Made by a program: the position numbers and the translations under genes. A model generated the notes under the pieces. That model ran no database searches. It saw only the letters and a program-made list of their open reading frames with translations, and was not told the DNA's origin. Of a stretch of 64,000 nucleotides of DNA, positions 26,409-38,652 are shown piece by piece. Numbering within the stretch: position 1 is the stretch's first letter; each line of letters starts with the position of its first letter. Origin of the DNA: Rhizobium pisi (lineage in GTDB: Bacteria > Pseudomonadota > Alphaproteobacteria > Rhizobiales > Rhizobiaceae); assembly GCF_003938655.1 (NCBI RefSeq), contig NZ_RJJT01000010.1, positions 219,357-283,356 of the forward strand, read 5' to 3'.

Positions 26409-26480
26409 CAGCTCTGTTCCGTTGTTACCGGAGTTCTCGTAAACGGGTTTCCGTACCATCGCAATCAACGAACAGGCCAT

Positions 26481-27578
26481 ATGGTTCCCTTTCTGCGCAT
26501 CCTCGGCATCGAAACAAGCTGCGACGAGACCGCCGCGGCGGTTGTCGAGCGCGATGCGGAAGGGCATTCCAAGGTGTTGTCCGATGTGGTGCTTTCCCAG
26601 CTTGACGAGCATAGCGCCTATGGCGGCGTGGTGCCGGAGATCGCAGCGCGTGCCCATGTCGAGGCGCTCGACGAGCTGATCGAGGAGGCCTTAGCGCGCG
26701 CCAATGTGTCGCTGGCCGAGGTCGATGCCATTGCCGCCACGTCGGGGCCGGGGCTGATCGGCGGGCTGCTTGTGGGATTGATGACCGGCAAAGCGATCGC
26801 GAGAGCCGCCGGCAAGCCGCTCTATGCCGTCAACCATCTCGAAGGCCATGCGCTGACGGCGCGGCTGACGGATGGGCTTGCTTTTCCCTATCTGATGCTG
26901 CTCGTCTCGGGCGGCCATACACAGCTCATCCTGGTGCGCGGCGTCGGGCAGTACGAGCGGTGGGGCACAACGATCGACGATGCGCTGGGTGAAGCCTTCG
27001 ACAAAACGGCAAAGCTGCTCGGCCTGCCCTATCCCGGCGGCCCGGCCGTGGAGCGGATGGCGCGGGATGGCAATCCCGATCGGTTCAATTTTCCGCGCCC
27101 GCTGGTCGGTGAGGCACGGCTCGACTTCTCCTTCTCCGGCCTGAAGACGGCCGTGCGGCAGGCAGCACAGGAGATCGCTCCGCTCAGCGATCAGGACGTC
27201 GCCGATATCTGCGCCTCGTTCCAGAAGGCGATTTCGCGCACGCTGAAGGACCGCATCGGCCGCGGTCTGCAGCGCTTCAAGACGGAATTTCCTGTAACCG
27301 GCGAGAAGCCGGCACTTGTCGTTGCTGGCGGCGTCGCCGCCAATCTCGAACTGCGCGGCACGCTGCAGACGCTGTGCGACAAGAACGGCTTTCGCTTCAT
27401 TGCGCCGCCGCTCAGTCTCTGCACTGACAATGCGGTGATGATCGCCTGGGCGGGACTGGAGCGCATGGCGACGGGCGTTCAGCCTGACACACTCGACGTG
27501 CAGCCGCGTTCGCGCTGGCCGCTCGATTCCAAGGCGGAGACGCTGATCGGTTTCGGAAAACGAGGGGCCAAGGCATGA
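26481..27578 (+). CDS. tsaD: tRNA N6-adenosine threonylcarbamoyltransferase
   Basis: Transfers threonylcarbamoyl to A37 of ANN-decoding tRNAs, with TsaB/TsaE partners elsewhere. The 365-residue protein has the ASKHA-fold blocks of the Kae1/TsaD family: [30 protein letters not shown], the metal-binding [23 protein letters not shown], and the C-terminal [13 protein letters not shown]. The ATG at 26481 begins [16 protein letters not shown]; the in-frame upstream extension to 25455 runs antisense through hemC and is not coding. Overlaps gpsA by 4 nt (ATGA), implying coupling. Confidence 0.97.
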   Translation: MVPFLRILGIETSCDETAAAVVERDAEGHSKVLSDVVLSQLDEHSAYGGVVPEIAARAHVEALDELIEEALARANVSLAEVDAIAATSGPGLIGGLLVGLMTGKAIARAAGKPLYAVNHLEGHALTARLTDGLAFPYLMLLVSGGHTQLILVRGVGQYERWGTTIDDALGEAFDKTAKLLGLPYPGGPAVERMARDGNPDRFNFPRPLVGEARLDFSFSGLKTAVRQAAQEIAPLSDQDVADICASFQKAISRTLKDRIGRGLQRFKTEFPVTGEKPALVVAGGVAANLELRGTLQTLCDKNGFRFIAPPLSLCTDNAVMIAWAGLERMATGVQPDTLDVQPRSRWPLDSKAETLIGFGKRGAKA

Positions 27579-28558
27579 GCGAAAACATCGCCGTCGTCGG
27601 ATCGGGGGCTTTCGGAACGGCGCTCGCCGCCGTCATCGCTCTTGCCGGGCGAAGTGCGGTGACGCTCGTCGGGCGCGATCCGTTGCTTATTGCGGATCTG
27701 AAAACCGAGCGGCTGCATGAAGCGGTACTGCCCGGCATCCCGCTCCCCGATACACTGGAATTTTCGGCCGAGGCAGACGCGATCACCGGCGCCTCCATCG
27801 TGCTTTTTGCGATGCCATCGCAGGCGCAGGCCGATGCGGCGCGGCAATATGGCCCCTACCTTGCCAAGAATGCCGTGGTCGTCACCTGTGCGAAGGGTAT
27901 CGAGCGGGCGACCGGCAATCTCTTGACCGACATGCTGGAACGGGAACTGCCGGACCACCCGGTCGCCGTGCTCTCCGGTCCGGGCTTTGCCGCCGATATC
28001 GCCAAGGGGCTACCGACGGCGATGGCGATCGCGGCGGCTGATATGGAGACCGCGGAGCGGCTCGCTCAGGCAATATCGGGCCGGACCTTCCGGCTCTACG
28101 CCTCGGACGATCGCATCGGCGTGCAGCTCGGCGGCGCGCTCAAGAACGTGCTGGCGATTGCCTGCGGCATCGTCGAAGGCCGCGGTATCGGCGATTCCGC
28201 GCGGGCGGCGCTGATTGCGCGCGGGCTTGCGGAAATGTCGCGGTTCGTCGTCGCCCAGGGCGGGCAGGCGGATACGGTGCGCGGGCTTTCCGGCCTCGGC
28301 GATCTGGTGCTGACGGCAACGAGCCATCAATCGCGAAACCTGCGCTACGGCATTGCGCTCGGGCGCGGCGACAAGACCGATCCCCTGCATGGCGCGCTGG
28401 TGGAAGGCGCGTTTGCCGCCTCCGTCGCCTCGCGGCTTGCGGCGAAATTGAAGGTCAGCATGCCGATCACCGATGCCGTTTCCGCCATCATCGACGGCCG
28501 TCTCGATATATCAGATGCGATCGAGCAGCTGATGACGCGCCCAATCACCACCGAATAG
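27575..28558 (+). CDS. gpsA: Glycerol-3-phosphate dehydrogenase [NAD(P)+]
   Basis: Reduces dihydroxyacetone phosphate to sn-glycerol 3-phosphate for phospholipid synthesis. The 327-residue protein has an N-terminal Rossmann motif [17 protein letters not shown], the [19 protein letters not shown] substrate block, and catalytic Lys in [21 protein letters not shown]-terminal [19 protein letters not shown] region completes the family pattern. Coupled to tsaD by an ATGA overlap; a short YciI gene follows 10 bp later, so this is the second gene of a five-gene rightward operon. Confidence 0.96.
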   Translation: MSENIAVVGSGAFGTALAAVIALAGRSAVTLVGRDPLLIADLKTERLHEAVLPGIPLPDTLEFSAEADAITGASIVLFAMPSQAQADAARQYGPYLAKNAVVVTCAKGIERATGNLLTDMLERELPDHPVAVLSGPGFAADIAKGLPTAMAIAAADMETAERLAQAISGRTFRLYASDDRIGVQLGGALKNVLAIACGIVEGRGIGDSARAALIARGLAEMSRFVVAQGGQADTVRGLSGLGDLVLTATSHQSRNLRYGIALGRGDKTDPLHGALVEGAFAASVASRLAAKLKVSMPITDAVSAIIDGRLDISDAIEQLMTRPITTE

Positions 28559-28568
28559 GAGAACAGAC

Positions 28569-28862
28569 ATGCTTTTCGCCCTTCTCTGCAAGGATAAGCC
28601 GGGGCATCTGAATGTGCGCATGGAGACGCGGCCGACGCATCTCGACTATCTCAACGGGCTGAATGCCGAGGGCACGCTGAAGATCGCCGGCCCGTTTCTC
28701 GACGATGACGGCAAGCCCTGCGGCAGCCTGATCGTCGTGGAAGCGGAATCGAAGGAGGCCGCGCGTGCGCTCGCCGATGCCGACCCCTATGCCAAGGCCG
28801 GATTGTTCGAAAGCGTCGACGTCAAGGCCTACAACTGGGTCTTCAACAAGCCGGAGGCGTGA
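28569..28862 (+). CDS. YciI-family protein
   Basis: A 97-residue ferredoxin-fold protein. The family pattern is visible: MLFALLCKDKPG opening, a conserved His (HLDYLNGLNAEGTLKIAGPF), and ESKEAARALADADPYAKAGLF near the C-terminus, with the DPY signature. YciI proteins are thought to be small enzymes (dehalogenase-like for one member), but no substrate is assigned. It lies 10 bp after gpsA and abuts the EVE gene. A second, diverged YciI-like gene occurs at 43232-43540 in the suc operon. Confidence 0.9.
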   Translation: MLFALLCKDKPGHLNVRMETRPTHLDYLNGLNAEGTLKIAGPFLDDDGKPCGSLIVVEAESKEAARALADADPYAKAGLFESVDVKAYNWVFNKPEA

Positions 28863-28864
28863 GC

Positions 28865-29296
28865 ATGGCGCACTGGCTCTATAAATCCGAACCGGCCTCC
28901 TGGTCCTGGGAGCAGCAGAAAGCTGCCGGCGAAAAGGGCACGGAATGGACGGGTGTCCGCAACTATCTGGCACGCAACAACATGCGGGCGATGCAGATCG
29001 GCGACAAAGGCTTCTTCTACCATTCTAATGACGGGCTGGAGATCGTTGGCATCGTCGAGGTCTGCGCGCTCTCGCATCCGGATTCCAGCGCCAAGGGCGA
29101 TCCGAAATGGGATTGCGTCGATATCCGCGCCGTCATGGATATGCCGAAGCCGGTGACGCTGAAGGATGTCAAGGCAAGCGAGAAGCTTGCCAAGATGGCG
29201 CTCGTCACCTCGATGCGGCTTTCCGTGCAGCCGGTGACGGAGGAAGAATATCTCGAAGTCTGCCGCATGGGCGGGCTGGATAATCCGCCACGTTGA
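28865..29296 (+). CDS. EVE-domain protein
   Basis: A 143-residue single-domain protein of the EVE (PUA-like) family, which binds modified nucleobases in DNA or RNA. It starts MAHWLYKSEPASWSWEQQ, contains EWTGVRNYLARNNMRAMQIGDKGFFYHSN, and ends with the VTEEEYLEVCRMGG block, all typical of bacterial thymocyte-nuclear-protein-1 homologues. ATG 28865 is preferred to the overlapping GTG at 28859. Located between a YciI gene and a protein methyltransferase gene; its stop overlaps the TTG start of the latter. The bound modification is unknown. Confidence 0.9.
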   Translation: MAHWLYKSEPASWSWEQQKAAGEKGTEWTGVRNYLARNNMRAMQIGDKGFFYHSNDGLEIVGIVEVCALSHPDSSAKGDPKWDCVDIRAVMDMPKPVTLKDVKASEKLAKMALVTSMRLSVQPVTEEEYLEVCRMGGLDNPPR

Positions 29297-29940
29297 AAAC
29301 CGATCCGGAAGCCTTCATCCGCGCCAATACCGGCCTGATGGCGCCGCCGCATGTGCCGGAGATTTCGCTCCATCTCGCAAGCGAGGCGCATGAACTCTGG
29401 CTGAAGACGGAAGAGGAACTGGAAGCGATCGGCCTGCCGCCGCCTTTCTGGGCTTTCGCCTGGGCGGGCGGCCAGGGACTGGCGCGCTATATTCTCGATC
29501 ATCCGGAAATGGTGCGCGGTGCGCGCGTGCTGGATTTCGCCAGCGGCTCCGGGCTTGTCGGCATTGCCGCTGTGATGGCCGGCGCCCGCGAGGTCACGGC
29601 GAGCGATATCGATCCCTGGGCGGAAACGGCGATCCGGCTGAATGCCGGCGCCAATCGTGTTTTGCTCGGATTTACCGGCGCCGACCTGATCGGACAGACC
29701 GTCGATGCGGATATCATGCTTGCCGGTGATGTCTTCTACGACCGCGCTTTTGCCGATGCGCTCGTTCCGTGGTTCACACGGCTGGCGGCGGAGGGCAAAA
29801 CGGTTTTGGTCGGCGATCCCGGGCGAAGCTACCTGCCCCGGGAGCGGCTGGAATTCTGCGCGGTTTATGAGGTGCCGGTCACGCGGGCACTGGAGGACAG
29901 CGAAATCAAGAAGACCACGGTGTGGCGCTTCTGCTCCTAG
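29293..29940 (+). CDS. Class I methyltransferase, METTL20/ETF-beta lysine methyltransferase-like
   Basis: S-adenosylmethionine-dependent protein methyltransferase of 215 residues. Motif I is VLDFASGSGLVGIAAVMAGA, followed by motif II acidic VTASDIDPWA, and the post-II motif AGDVFYDRAFADALVPW carrying the D-x-x-Y signature of the eukaryotic METTL20-type lysine methyltransferases. A homologue in Agrobacterium is reported to methylate the beta subunit of electron-transfer flavoprotein, so that is the best guess here. The start is a TTG whose TTGA overlaps the EVE stop codon. Last gene of the tsaD operon; its end overlaps the convergent gene by 4 nt. Confidence 0.8.
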   Translation: MKTDPEAFIRANTGLMAPPHVPEISLHLASEAHELWLKTEEELEAIGLPPPFWAFAWAGGQGLARYILDHPEMVRGARVLDFASGSGLVGIAAVMAGAREVTASDIDPWAETAIRLNAGANRVLLGFTGADLIGQTVDADIMLAGDVFYDRAFADALVPWFTRLAAEGKTVLVGDPGRSYLPRERLEFCAVYEVPVTRALEDSEIKKTTVWRFCS

Positions 29941-30425
29941 GGCCGGATGACACAGACATTGGCTTCGTAAGTGCAGGGGTCGTCCTGGACGGCGACATCG
30001 ATGACCTTCGCCTTCGGCGCCGTCGGTTCGGGCCGCGGGGGATAGAAGCCATAGCCATTGCCGCCGACATAGGTTCCGCCGTCGACCTGATAGACATAGG
30101 AAGAGCCGGAATAGGTGCCGCCGCCGTCCCAACCCTGTGCCTGGGGGGCGATGATGAGGAGATTGTTGCGAAATACGCGATTTGTTGCCGCTGACGAAAA
30201 CTGCGTCAGCATCGGCATCCTGTTCCTGCCTCGGTGGCCATGGAAATTGTCGAAACCTATGCCGCGGTTGCGCCAGCTCAAGCGCTCGCCAAGAAGCAAC
30301 CCGCCGTGGAAGGCGTGGCGATGGCCGGGGAAGCGGTCAAAATGGCGGCGGTCGCCCGCAGTCGCGGGGAGCGCGGCAAGTGCTGCGAGCGCAAGCAGGG
30401 TGACTGCGGACAGACTGCGAAACAT
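29937..30425 (-). CDS. Unknown secreted protein
   Basis: A 162-residue protein of no recognised family. Residues 1-23 are a clear signal peptide (MFRSLSAVTLLALAALAALPATAG). The next region is rich in His, Arg, Gly and Phe (DRRHFDRFPGHRHAFHGG), the middle in Gly, Tyr and Ser, and the C-terminus has a Cys pair in DDPCTYEANVCVIRP that could form a disulfide. His/Gly-rich rhizobial envelope proteins of this kind are common and uncharacterised. The perfect CtrA-type site at 30453-30467 is 28 bp upstream of the start codon, a position suited to direct control. Confidence 0.75.
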   Translation of the reverse strand: MFRSLSAVTLLALAALAALPATAGDRRHFDRFPGHRHAFHGGLLLGERLSWRNRGIGFDNFHGHRGRNRMPMLTQFSSAATNRVFRNNLLIIAPQAQGWDGGGTYSGSSYVYQVDGGTYVGGNGYGFYPPRPEPTAPKAKVIDVAVQDDPCTYEANVCVIRP

Positions 30426-30739
30426 GGATGCCGGCCTCCGGAATTCCGATCGTTAACAAATCGTTAACGACAGATTGCGCCAAAAGCGGCGGCTTGTCCA
30501 TTCGCGCGGGAGGAACGGCATAAATATTGAGCGTGAAATGCCAGTTTGGTTGGACTGCAAACTTCCCGGTAATCCGAATCGATTAAATTAAATGCAGACA
30601 GCGATTGTGCTTGTCGTCTGGCTTTTCGGTGAGTAAACGTCGCAATTGATGCAACGCACACAGAGAATTTTGTCATTCGTGTGGTTGACTGAGCATGCTC
30701 CGAAATCCGGGAGCGCAGAGAAGCCGCCGCGAGGTTCTG
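30426..30739. other. Intergenic region between the secreted-protein gene and sdhC
   Basis: About 315 bp, AT-richer than its flanks, with divergent promoters expected. It holds the CtrA-type site at 30453-30467 and a perfect 10-bp palindrome GAGCATGCTC at 30691-30700, 40 bp before the sdhC ATG. I could not assign a standard promoter for sdhC. Confidence 0.6.
30453..30467. promoter_or_regulatory. CtrA-type site TTAA-N7-TTAA
   Basis: TTAACAAATCGTTAA, followed by C, an exact full CtrA consensus (TTAA-N7-TTAAC). It is embedded in a direct repeat of ATCGTTAAC. Only 28 bp from the start codon of the secreted-protein gene, and 273 bp from sdhC. Confidence 0.6.
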
Positions 30740-31135
30740 ATGGCGAACGTGACAAATAACCGGCCCCTGTCGCCGCATTTGCAGATTTACAAACCTATTC
30801 CCACTATGGTCATGTCCATCGTCCACCGCATCACCGGAGGCGCGCTCTATGTCGGCACGCTGCTGGTCGCTTGGTGGCTGATCGCGGCCGCAAGTGGCCA
30901 AGGCTCCTATGATTGGGCCAACTGGGTACTCGGCAGCCTTATCGGCAAGCTCGTGCTCCTCGGCTATACCTGGGCGCTGCTGCACCACATGCTCGGCGGC
31001 TTCCGCCACTTCATGTGGGACCTCGGCTATGGCTTCGAGAAGGAATTTTCGACCAAGCTCGCCATTGCCAACATCATCGGGTCGCTCTGTCTGACCGTGG
31101 TGGTCTGGGTGATCGGCTTCCTCATTCGCTTCTAA
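30740..31135 (+). CDS. sdhC: Succinate dehydrogenase cytochrome b556 subunit
   Basis: Membrane anchor that binds heme b and quinone with SdhD in complex II. The 131-residue protein has three hydrophobic helices. The family signature [24 protein letters not shown] is near the N-terminus (RPLSPHLxIY... and SIxHRxTG), and the heme-ligand His lies in [18 protein letters not shown] 30740 was chosen, giving [14 protein letters not shown], over an earlier in-frame ATG at 30695. First gene of sdhCDAB, 10 bp before sdhD. Confidence 0.95.
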   Translation: MANVTNNRPLSPHLQIYKPIPTMVMSIVHRITGGALYVGTLLVAWWLIAAASGQGSYDWANWVLGSLIGKLVLLGYTWALLHHMLGGFRHFMWDLGYGFEKEFSTKLAIANIIGSLCLTVVVWVIGFLIRF

Positions 31136-31145
31136 AGGTCCTCTC

Positions 31146-31526
31146 ATGGATATGCGCACCCCCCTCGGCAAGGTTCGCGGGCTCGGCTCCGCCAAGGACG
31201 GCACGGACCATTTCTGGCGCCAGCGGCTGACGGCTGTCGCCAATGTTCCGCTCATCCTTTTCTTCCTGATCTTCATGATCGCCTATGCCGGCGCGCCGTA
31301 TGCGGATGTGGTTCGCGCGCTGTCGAACCCCTTTGTCGCCGTCGTCATGGGACTGATGGTGATCTCCGGCGTCATCCACATGAAGCTCGGCATGCAGGTC
31401 ATCATCGAGGACTACGTGCACGGTGAGTTCGGCAAGGTCGTCCTCCTGATGCTGAACACCTTCTTTGCGATCTTGATCGCCGGCCTCTGTCTCTTCGCCA
31501 TTCTGAAAATCGCATTCGTAGGATAA
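31146..31526 (+). CDS. sdhD: Succinate dehydrogenase membrane anchor subunit
   Basis: Second membrane anchor of complex II, 126 residues with three transmembrane helices. It opens [19 protein letters not shown] and then [16 protein letters not shown], the conserved start of alphaproteobacterial SdhD; the [20 protein letters not shown] block contributes a heme-side His and a quinone-side Asp-Tyr. Order and spacing (10 bp after sdhC, 7 bp before sdhA) are the standard sdhCDAB layout. Confidence 0.95.
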   Translation: MDMRTPLGKVRGLGSAKDGTDHFWRQRLTAVANVPLILFFLIFMIAYAGAPYADVVRALSNPFVAVVMGLMVISGVIHMKLGMQVIIEDYVHGEFGKVVLLMLNTFFAILIAGLCLFAILKIAFVG

Positions 31527-31533
31527 GCTCGAC

Positions 31534-33375
31534 ATGGCACCGACCTCCCCCGCCCAGAATGGCAAGGCCTACAAATATGTCGATCACTCCTATGACGTGA
31601 TCGTCGTCGGCGCCGGCGGCGCCGGCCTGCGCGCCACGCTTGGGATGGCTGAGCAGGGTTTCCGCACGGCCTGCATCACCAAGGTTTTCCCGACCCGCTC
31701 GCACACCGTCGCAGCCCAGGGCGGCATTGCCGCTTCTCTGCGCAACATGACGCCCGACAGCTGGCAATGGCACCTCTACGACACCGTCAAGGGTTCGGAT
31801 TGGCTCGGTGACGTCGACGCCATGCAGTATCTTGCCATGGAGGCGCCGAAGGCGGTCTATGAGCTCGAGCATTACGGCGTGCCGTTCTCGCGCAACGAGG
31901 AAGGCAAGATCTACCAGCGTCCGTTCGGCGGCCACATGCAGAACTACGGCGAAGGCCCGCCGGTGCAGCGCACCTGCGCCGTCGCCGACCGCACCGGCCA
32001 TGCCATCCTGCACACGCTCTATGGCCAGTCGCTGCGCAACAACGCGGAATTCTTCGTCGAATATTTCGCTCTCGACCTGATCATGTCTGAAGACGGCAGC
32101 CGCTGCACCGGCGTCGTCGCCTGGTGCCTGGATGACGGCTCGATCCATCGCTTCGCCGCCAAGATGGTGGTGCTGGCGACCGGCGGCTACGGCCGCGCCT
32201 ATTTCTCGGCAACGTCTGCCCATACCTGCACCGGCGACGGCGGCGGCATGGTGGCGCGTGCCGGCCTGCCGCTGCAGGACATGGAATTCGTGCAGTTCCA
32301 CCCGACCGGTATCTATGGTTCGGGCTGTCTGATCACCGAGGGCGCGCGCGGCGAAGGCGGTTATCTCGTCAATTCCGAGGGCGAACGCTTCATGGAGCGC
32401 TACGCGCCGTCTGCCAAGGACCTTGCCTCGCGTGACGTCGTCTCGCGCTGCATGACCCTGGAAATCCGTGAAGGCCGCGGCGTCGGCAAGAACAAGGACC
32501 ATATCTTCCTGCATCTCGACCACCTCGATCCGGCCGTTCTTCATGAACGCCTGCCGGGGATTTCCGAGAGCGCCAAGATCTTTGCAGGCGTCGACGTCAC
32601 CCGCGAACCGATCCCGGTTCTGCCGACCGTTCACTACAACATGGGCGGCATTCCCACGAACTATTGGGGCGAAGTGCTGAACGCCGACGGCGCCAATCCG
32701 GAACGGATCATCCCTGGCCTGATGGCTGTCGGTGAAGCCGGCTGCGCCTCGGTGCACGGCGCGAACCGCCTCGGCTCCAACTCGCTGATCGACCTCGTGG
32801 TCTTCGGCCGCGCCGCTGCGATCCGCGCCGGCGAGGTCATCGACCGTGCCGCGCCGGTTCCGGCGTTGAACGTTGCTGCCTGCGACAAGATCATGGACCG
32901 GTTCGACGGCCTGCGCCATGCCAGCGGCGGCACGCCGACGGCTGACCTGCGCGAGAAGATGCAACGCGCCATGCAGGAAGACGCCGCCGTCTTCCGCACG
33001 CAGGAATCGCTGGAATCCGGTTGCCGTCGCATCTCGGCGATCTGGCAGGAGATGCGCGACATCAAGGTCACGGACCGTTCGATGGTCTGGAACTCGGACC
33101 TGGTGGAAACGCTGGAGCTGCAGAACCTGATGGCCAACGCCATCACGACGATCTACGGCGCCGAGGCCCGCAAGGAAAGCCGCGGCTCACATGCCCGCGA
33201 AGACTTCACCTCCGGCTCCTTTGGCGGGCGCGACGACGTCAACTGGCGCAAGCACACGCTTGCCTGGGTGAACGAGGCAGGCGACGTGAAGCTCGATTAC
33301 CGGCCGGTCCACACCGACTTGATTGCGGAAGGCATCGATCCGCACAAGATCGAGCCCAAGGCCCGCGTCTACTGA
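31534..33375 (+). CDS. sdhA: Succinate dehydrogenase flavoprotein subunit
   Basis: Catalytic subunit that oxidises succinate to fumarate. The 613-residue protein has the FAD-binding [15 protein letters not shown], the covalent-FAD histidine His57 in [36 protein letters not shown] and the substrate-binding arginine region, and the C-terminal [15 protein letters not shown] block ([12 protein letters not shown]). All catalytic motifs are intact. The ATG has GGATAAG upstream. Followed by sdhB after 18 bp. Confidence 0.98.
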   Translation: MAPTSPAQNGKAYKYVDHSYDVIVVGAGGAGLRATLGMAEQGFRTACITKVFPTRSHTVAAQGGIAASLRNMTPDSWQWHLYDTVKGSDWLGDVDAMQYLAMEAPKAVYELEHYGVPFSRNEEGKIYQRPFGGHMQNYGEGPPVQRTCAVADRTGHAILHTLYGQSLRNNAEFFVEYFALDLIMSEDGSRCTGVVAWCLDDGSIHRFAAKMVVLATGGYGRAYFSATSAHTCTGDGGGMVARAGLPLQDMEFVQFHPTGIYGSGCLITEGARGEGGYLVNSEGERFMERYAPSAKDLASRDVVSRCMTLEIREGRGVGKNKDHIFLHLDHLDPAVLHERLPGISESAKIFAGVDVTREPIPVLPTVHYNMGGIPTNYWGEVLNADGANPERIIPGLMAVGEAGCASVHGANRLGSNSLIDLVVFGRAAAIRAGEVIDRAAPVPALNVAACDKIMDRFDGLRHASGGTPTADLREKMQRAMQEDAAVFRTQESLESGCRRISAIWQEMRDIKVTDRSMVWNSDLVETLELQNLMANAITTIYGAEARKESRGSHAREDFTSGSFGGRDDVNWRKHTLAWVNEAGDVKLDYRPVHTDLIAEGIDPHKIEPKARVY

Positions 33376-33393
33376 TCTCAAGAGGAACCTGAT

Positions 33394-34173
33394 ATGGTTG
33401 AACTCGCTCTCCCCAAGAATTCTCAGATGCGCGAAGGCAAGGTCTGGCCGAAGCCGGCGGGTGCGACGAACACCCGCGAGTTTCGCGTCTATCGCTGGAG
33501 CCCGGACGACGGCCAGAACCCGTCGATCGATACCTTCTACATCGATGTCGATGATTGTGGCCCGATGGTGCTCGACGGTCTGCTCTACATCAAGAACAAG
33601 ATCGACCCGACGCTGACGCTGCGCCGCTCCTGTCGCGAGGGCATCTGTGGGTCCTGCGCGATGAATATCGACGGCACGAACACGCTTGCCTGCACCAAGG
33701 GTCTCGACGATATCAAGGGCACGGTGAAGATCTATCCGCTGCCGCATCTGCCCGTCGTCAAGGATCTGGTTCCTGATCTGACCAACTTTTACGCCCAGCA
33801 TCGTTCGATCGAGCCCTGGCTGAAGACGGTCTCGCCGGCGCCGGCCAAGGAATGGAAGCAGAGCCATGAGGACCGGCAGAAGCTTGACGGCCTCTATGAA
33901 TGCATCCTCTGCGCCTGCTGCTCGACCTCCTGTCCGAGCTACTGGTGGAACGGAGACCGCTATCTCGGCCCGGCCGTTCTGCTCCAGGCCTATCGCTGGC
34001 TCATCGACTCCAGAGACGAAGCGACCGGCGAACGTCTCGACAATCTGGAGGATCCGTTCCGCCTCTACCGCTGCCACACGATCATGAACTGTGCGCAGAC
34101 CTGCCCGAAGGGCCTCAACCCCGCCAAGGCAATCGCCGAAATCAAGAAGATGATGGTCGAGCGCCGGGTCTGA
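33394..34173 (+). CDS. sdhB: Succinate dehydrogenase iron-sulfur subunit
   Basis: Electron-transfer subunit of complex II, 259 residues. The [2Fe-2S] ligands are Cys80, Cys85, Cys88 and Cys100 (in [12 protein letters not shown] and LACTKG); the [4Fe-4S] and [3Fe-4S] ligands are in [16 protein letters not shown] and CAQTCPKGL. The Trp of SYWW that contacts quinone is present. Last gene of the sdh operon. A perfect inverted repeat 27 nt after the stop may end the transcript. Confidence 0.98.
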   Translation: MVELALPKNSQMREGKVWPKPAGATNTREFRVYRWSPDDGQNPSIDTFYIDVDDCGPMVLDGLLYIKNKIDPTLTLRRSCREGICGSCAMNIDGTNTLACTKGLDDIKGTVKIYPLPHLPVVKDLVPDLTNFYAQHRSIEPWLKTVSPAPAKEWKQSHEDRQKLDGLYECILCACCSTSCPSYWWNGDRYLGPAVLLQAYRWLIDSRDEATGERLDNLEDPFRLYRCHTIMNCAQTCPKGLNPAKAIAEIKKMMVERRV

Positions 34174-34538
34174 TCAACGTGCATGGCGACGGTGGTATAG
34201 ACGGCTTCGATCCCGAAGCCGTCAGAGAGATCCGGTCGCGAGCAGTATCTGTGTCGGGCCGGTGTGATCCTTTCCGTAGAGCTCGTTCGAACGTCATTCG
34301 GAAACATTGCCGGAATTCGACAGGAATGCGGACAGGGATGAACGCGCCCAACACCTTGCTGACAAATTCTATGTGCAGGAAGTTTTGCAGCGGGATAGTT
34401 GAACTGTATCGTTTTTCGGTTAGTTGTTGTCACGGGCAATTTGTGCCGCCCGACTTGATTAACCAAACCGAATTACGATAATCGACCTTGTCTCACGCCC
34501 TTTTCTCTCCGGCCAATGCCGAATCCAGGAGTATGATG
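34174..34538. other. Intergenic region after sdhB
   Basis: About 365 bp. Its left part holds a perfect 10-bp hairpin (34200-34223); the right part should carry the promoter of the lipoprotein gene. Short frames here lack any family resemblance and normal codon bias. No RNA gene recognised. Confidence 0.55.
34200..34223 (+). terminator. Hairpin after sdhB (terminator without T-tract)
   Basis: GACGGCTTCG, loop ATCC, CGAAGCCGTC: perfect 10-bp stem, 26 nt after the sdhB stop. The following bases (AGAGAG) contain no T run, so it may act as a 3' end stabiliser instead. Confidence 0.5.
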
Positions 34539-35054
34539 ATGCAGTTGCGATATGCGATGACAGGTCTGGTGGTGGTTCTGTCGCTAGCCGGTTGTCAGCG
34601 TACGGCATATGATTACAGCTCCAACTCGAGCGCCGCGCCGGCGCCGTTGACGGCGCAGCCGGTTCCTTCGGTGCAGGGCGGGCAGCTTCCGCCACCGACC
34701 GGCGGTTCGCAGTTTCCAGCCGCGCCGGCGTCAACGTCGCCAATGCCGGGTGCGCAGCCGGGCGCGGTTGCCTCGAATGCGCTTGACGTCACCAAGGAAT
34801 CGATGGTCGGAAGCTGGCGTGTCAACGGCTCTTGCGACATGTTCCTGACGCTCACCAATCTCGGCAGCGGTTCACGCGGCGGCACACGCGGCTGCGTCGG
34901 CGAGCTGACGGCGATGGGTTCCTGGGAGGTTGCCGGCAAGCAGGTGCTGCTCAAGGACCGTTCGGGCAACCAGATCGGCAGCGTCTACAAGACGGCCGAC
35001 AACCGCTTCGAGGGACAGACCAGCACAGGTCAGCAGATCAGCCTCAGCCGGTAA
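34539..35054 (+). CDS. Omp19-like outer-membrane lipoprotein (AprI/Inh-domain)
   Basis: Lipoprotein of 171 residues. The N-terminus is a lipoprotein signal with lipobox LSLAGC (Cys19), followed by a Pro/Ala/Gln-rich linker (about 20-75) and a C-terminal AprI/Inh beta-barrel-type domain (about 80-171): [54 protein letters not shown]. The layout and C-terminal GELxxxxSWxVxGKQ...RFxGQTxxGQxxxLSR pattern closely follow Brucella Omp19, a protease-inhibitor lipoprotein. Three consecutive ATG codons (34533, 34536, 34539) are available; 34539 has the best spacing to the AGGAG at 34527. Role in protecting the envelope from proteases is inferred from Omp19. Confidence 0.85.
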   Translation: MQLRYAMTGLVVVLSLAGCQRTAYDYSSNSSAAPAPLTAQPVPSVQGGQLPPPTGGSQFPAAPASTSPMPGAQPGAVASNALDVTKESMVGSWRVNGSCDMFLTLTNLGSGSRGGTRGCVGELTAMGSWEVAGKQVLLKDRSGNQIGSVYKTADNRFEGQTSTGQQISLSR

Positions 35055-35113
35055 ACCAACCGGCGCGGTAAACGATCCGGCGGTTCCCGCCGGTGACAGG
35101 CGGATATGCCCTC

Positions 35114-36277
35114 ATGCAGCCAATGCCAGATTATGCGCTCAGCGTCTGCGAACAGCTCAAATCGCTGACGGTTTCCGGTGCGCTGCAGGTCGATTCCGCC
35201 CAGATGGACGTGGCGAAAAGCCTGGACCGGGTGCTTGCCGGGTTGAAGCAGCAACGCCCGGCGGCAAAATCGAGCGCGCTCGGCTGGCTGTTCGCCTCGA
35301 AGAAGAAGTCCGTGGGCGGCATCAAGGGGCTATACATCCACGGCAGCGTCGGACGCGGCAAGACCATGCTGATGGACATGTTCTTTTCGATGGCGCCGTC
35401 CAGGAAGAAGCGTCGGGCGCATTTCCACGAATTCATGGCTGATGTGCACAACCGCATCGCGGCGCACCGGCTGAAGCTGAAGAACGGCGAGACCAAGCAG
35501 GCCGATCCGATGCCGCCGGTCGCCGCAGCGCTCTACGAGGAAGCGGAACTGCTCTGCTTCGACGAGTTCACGGTCACCGACATTGCCGATGCGATGATCC
35601 TGTCGCGGCTGTTTTCCGAGCTCTTTGCGCGGGGATGCGTGCTGGTCGCGACTTCGAACGTCGAGCCGGACAATCTCTACAGGGATGGCCTCAACCGCGG
35701 CCTCTTCCTCCCCTTCGTCACCCTGCTCAAGCAGCATGTCGATGTCGTAACGCTGGATTCGCCGACCGACTACCGGATGGAAAAGCTGAACAGCCAGCCG
35801 GTCTACCTGGTGCCGATCAGCGAACATAACGACATGGCGATGGAGGCCTCCTGGACGCAGGCGCTGCACGGACGCAAGGCGCAGCCGCTCGAGATTCCGA
35901 TGAAGGGGCGCTCCATTCATGTGCCGCTCGCCGCCGACCGCATGGCGCGGTTCTCCTTCGCCGACCTTTGCGACAAGCCGCTCGGGGCGAGTGATTTCCT
36001 CGCCATCGCCAAACGCTTCGATACGGTCTTCCTCGATCACGTTCCCTTGCTCGGGCCGGAAAAACGGAACCAGATCAAGCGATTCATCATTCTGGTCGAT
36101 ACGCTCTACGATCACGCCGTGCGGCTTTACGTTTCCGCGGCGGCGATGCCGGAGGAACTGCTTCTCCACCGCCGGGGCACCGAGGGCTTCGAATTCGACC
36201 GCACGGCATCGCGCCTGTTTGAGATGCGCAGCGCGGAATATCTTGCGTTGCACCATGAGAAGCACGCCGCAGAGTAA
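35114..36277 (+). CDS. zapE: Cell division protein ZapE (AFG1-like ATPase)
   Basis: AAA-type ATPase that associates with the FtsZ ring in E. coli; the family also includes mitochondrial AFG1/LACE1. The 387-residue protein has Walker A GLYIHGSVGRGKTMLMDMFF and Walker B LLCFDEFTVTDIADAMIL, then a sensor-like VLVATSNVEPDNLYRDGLNR and the C-terminal MRSAEYLALHHEK block, all typical of the family. I used ATG 35114; a GTG at 35093 is an alternative start. It follows the lipoprotein gene by 59 bp and is followed by the mdh promoter region. Confidence 0.93.
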   Translation: MQPMPDYALSVCEQLKSLTVSGALQVDSAQMDVAKSLDRVLAGLKQQRPAAKSSALGWLFASKKKSVGGIKGLYIHGSVGRGKTMLMDMFFSMAPSRKKRRAHFHEFMADVHNRIAAHRLKLKNGETKQADPMPPVAAALYEEAELLCFDEFTVTDIADAMILSRLFSELFARGCVLVATSNVEPDNLYRDGLNRGLFLPFVTLLKQHVDVVTLDSPTDYRMEKLNSQPVYLVPISEHNDMAMEASWTQALHGRKAQPLEIPMKGRSIHVPLAADRMARFSFADLCDKPLGASDFLAIAKRFDTVFLDHVPLLGPEKRNQIKRFIILVDTLYDHAVRLYVSAAAMPEELLLHRRGTEGFEFDRTASRLFEMRSAEYLALHHEKHAAE

Positions 36278-37414
<1,137 letters not shown>

Positions 37415-37450
37415 TTGGTGCGCTGACGTTATCGAAATAGGGACAAACCC

Positions 37451-38644
<1,194 letters not shown>

Positions 38645-38652
38645 GGACGGTC

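Noticed and set aside
25455..26480. Large N-terminal extension of the tsaD frame
   Set aside because: This part is antisense to hemC; TsaD homology begins exactly at the ATG at 26481.
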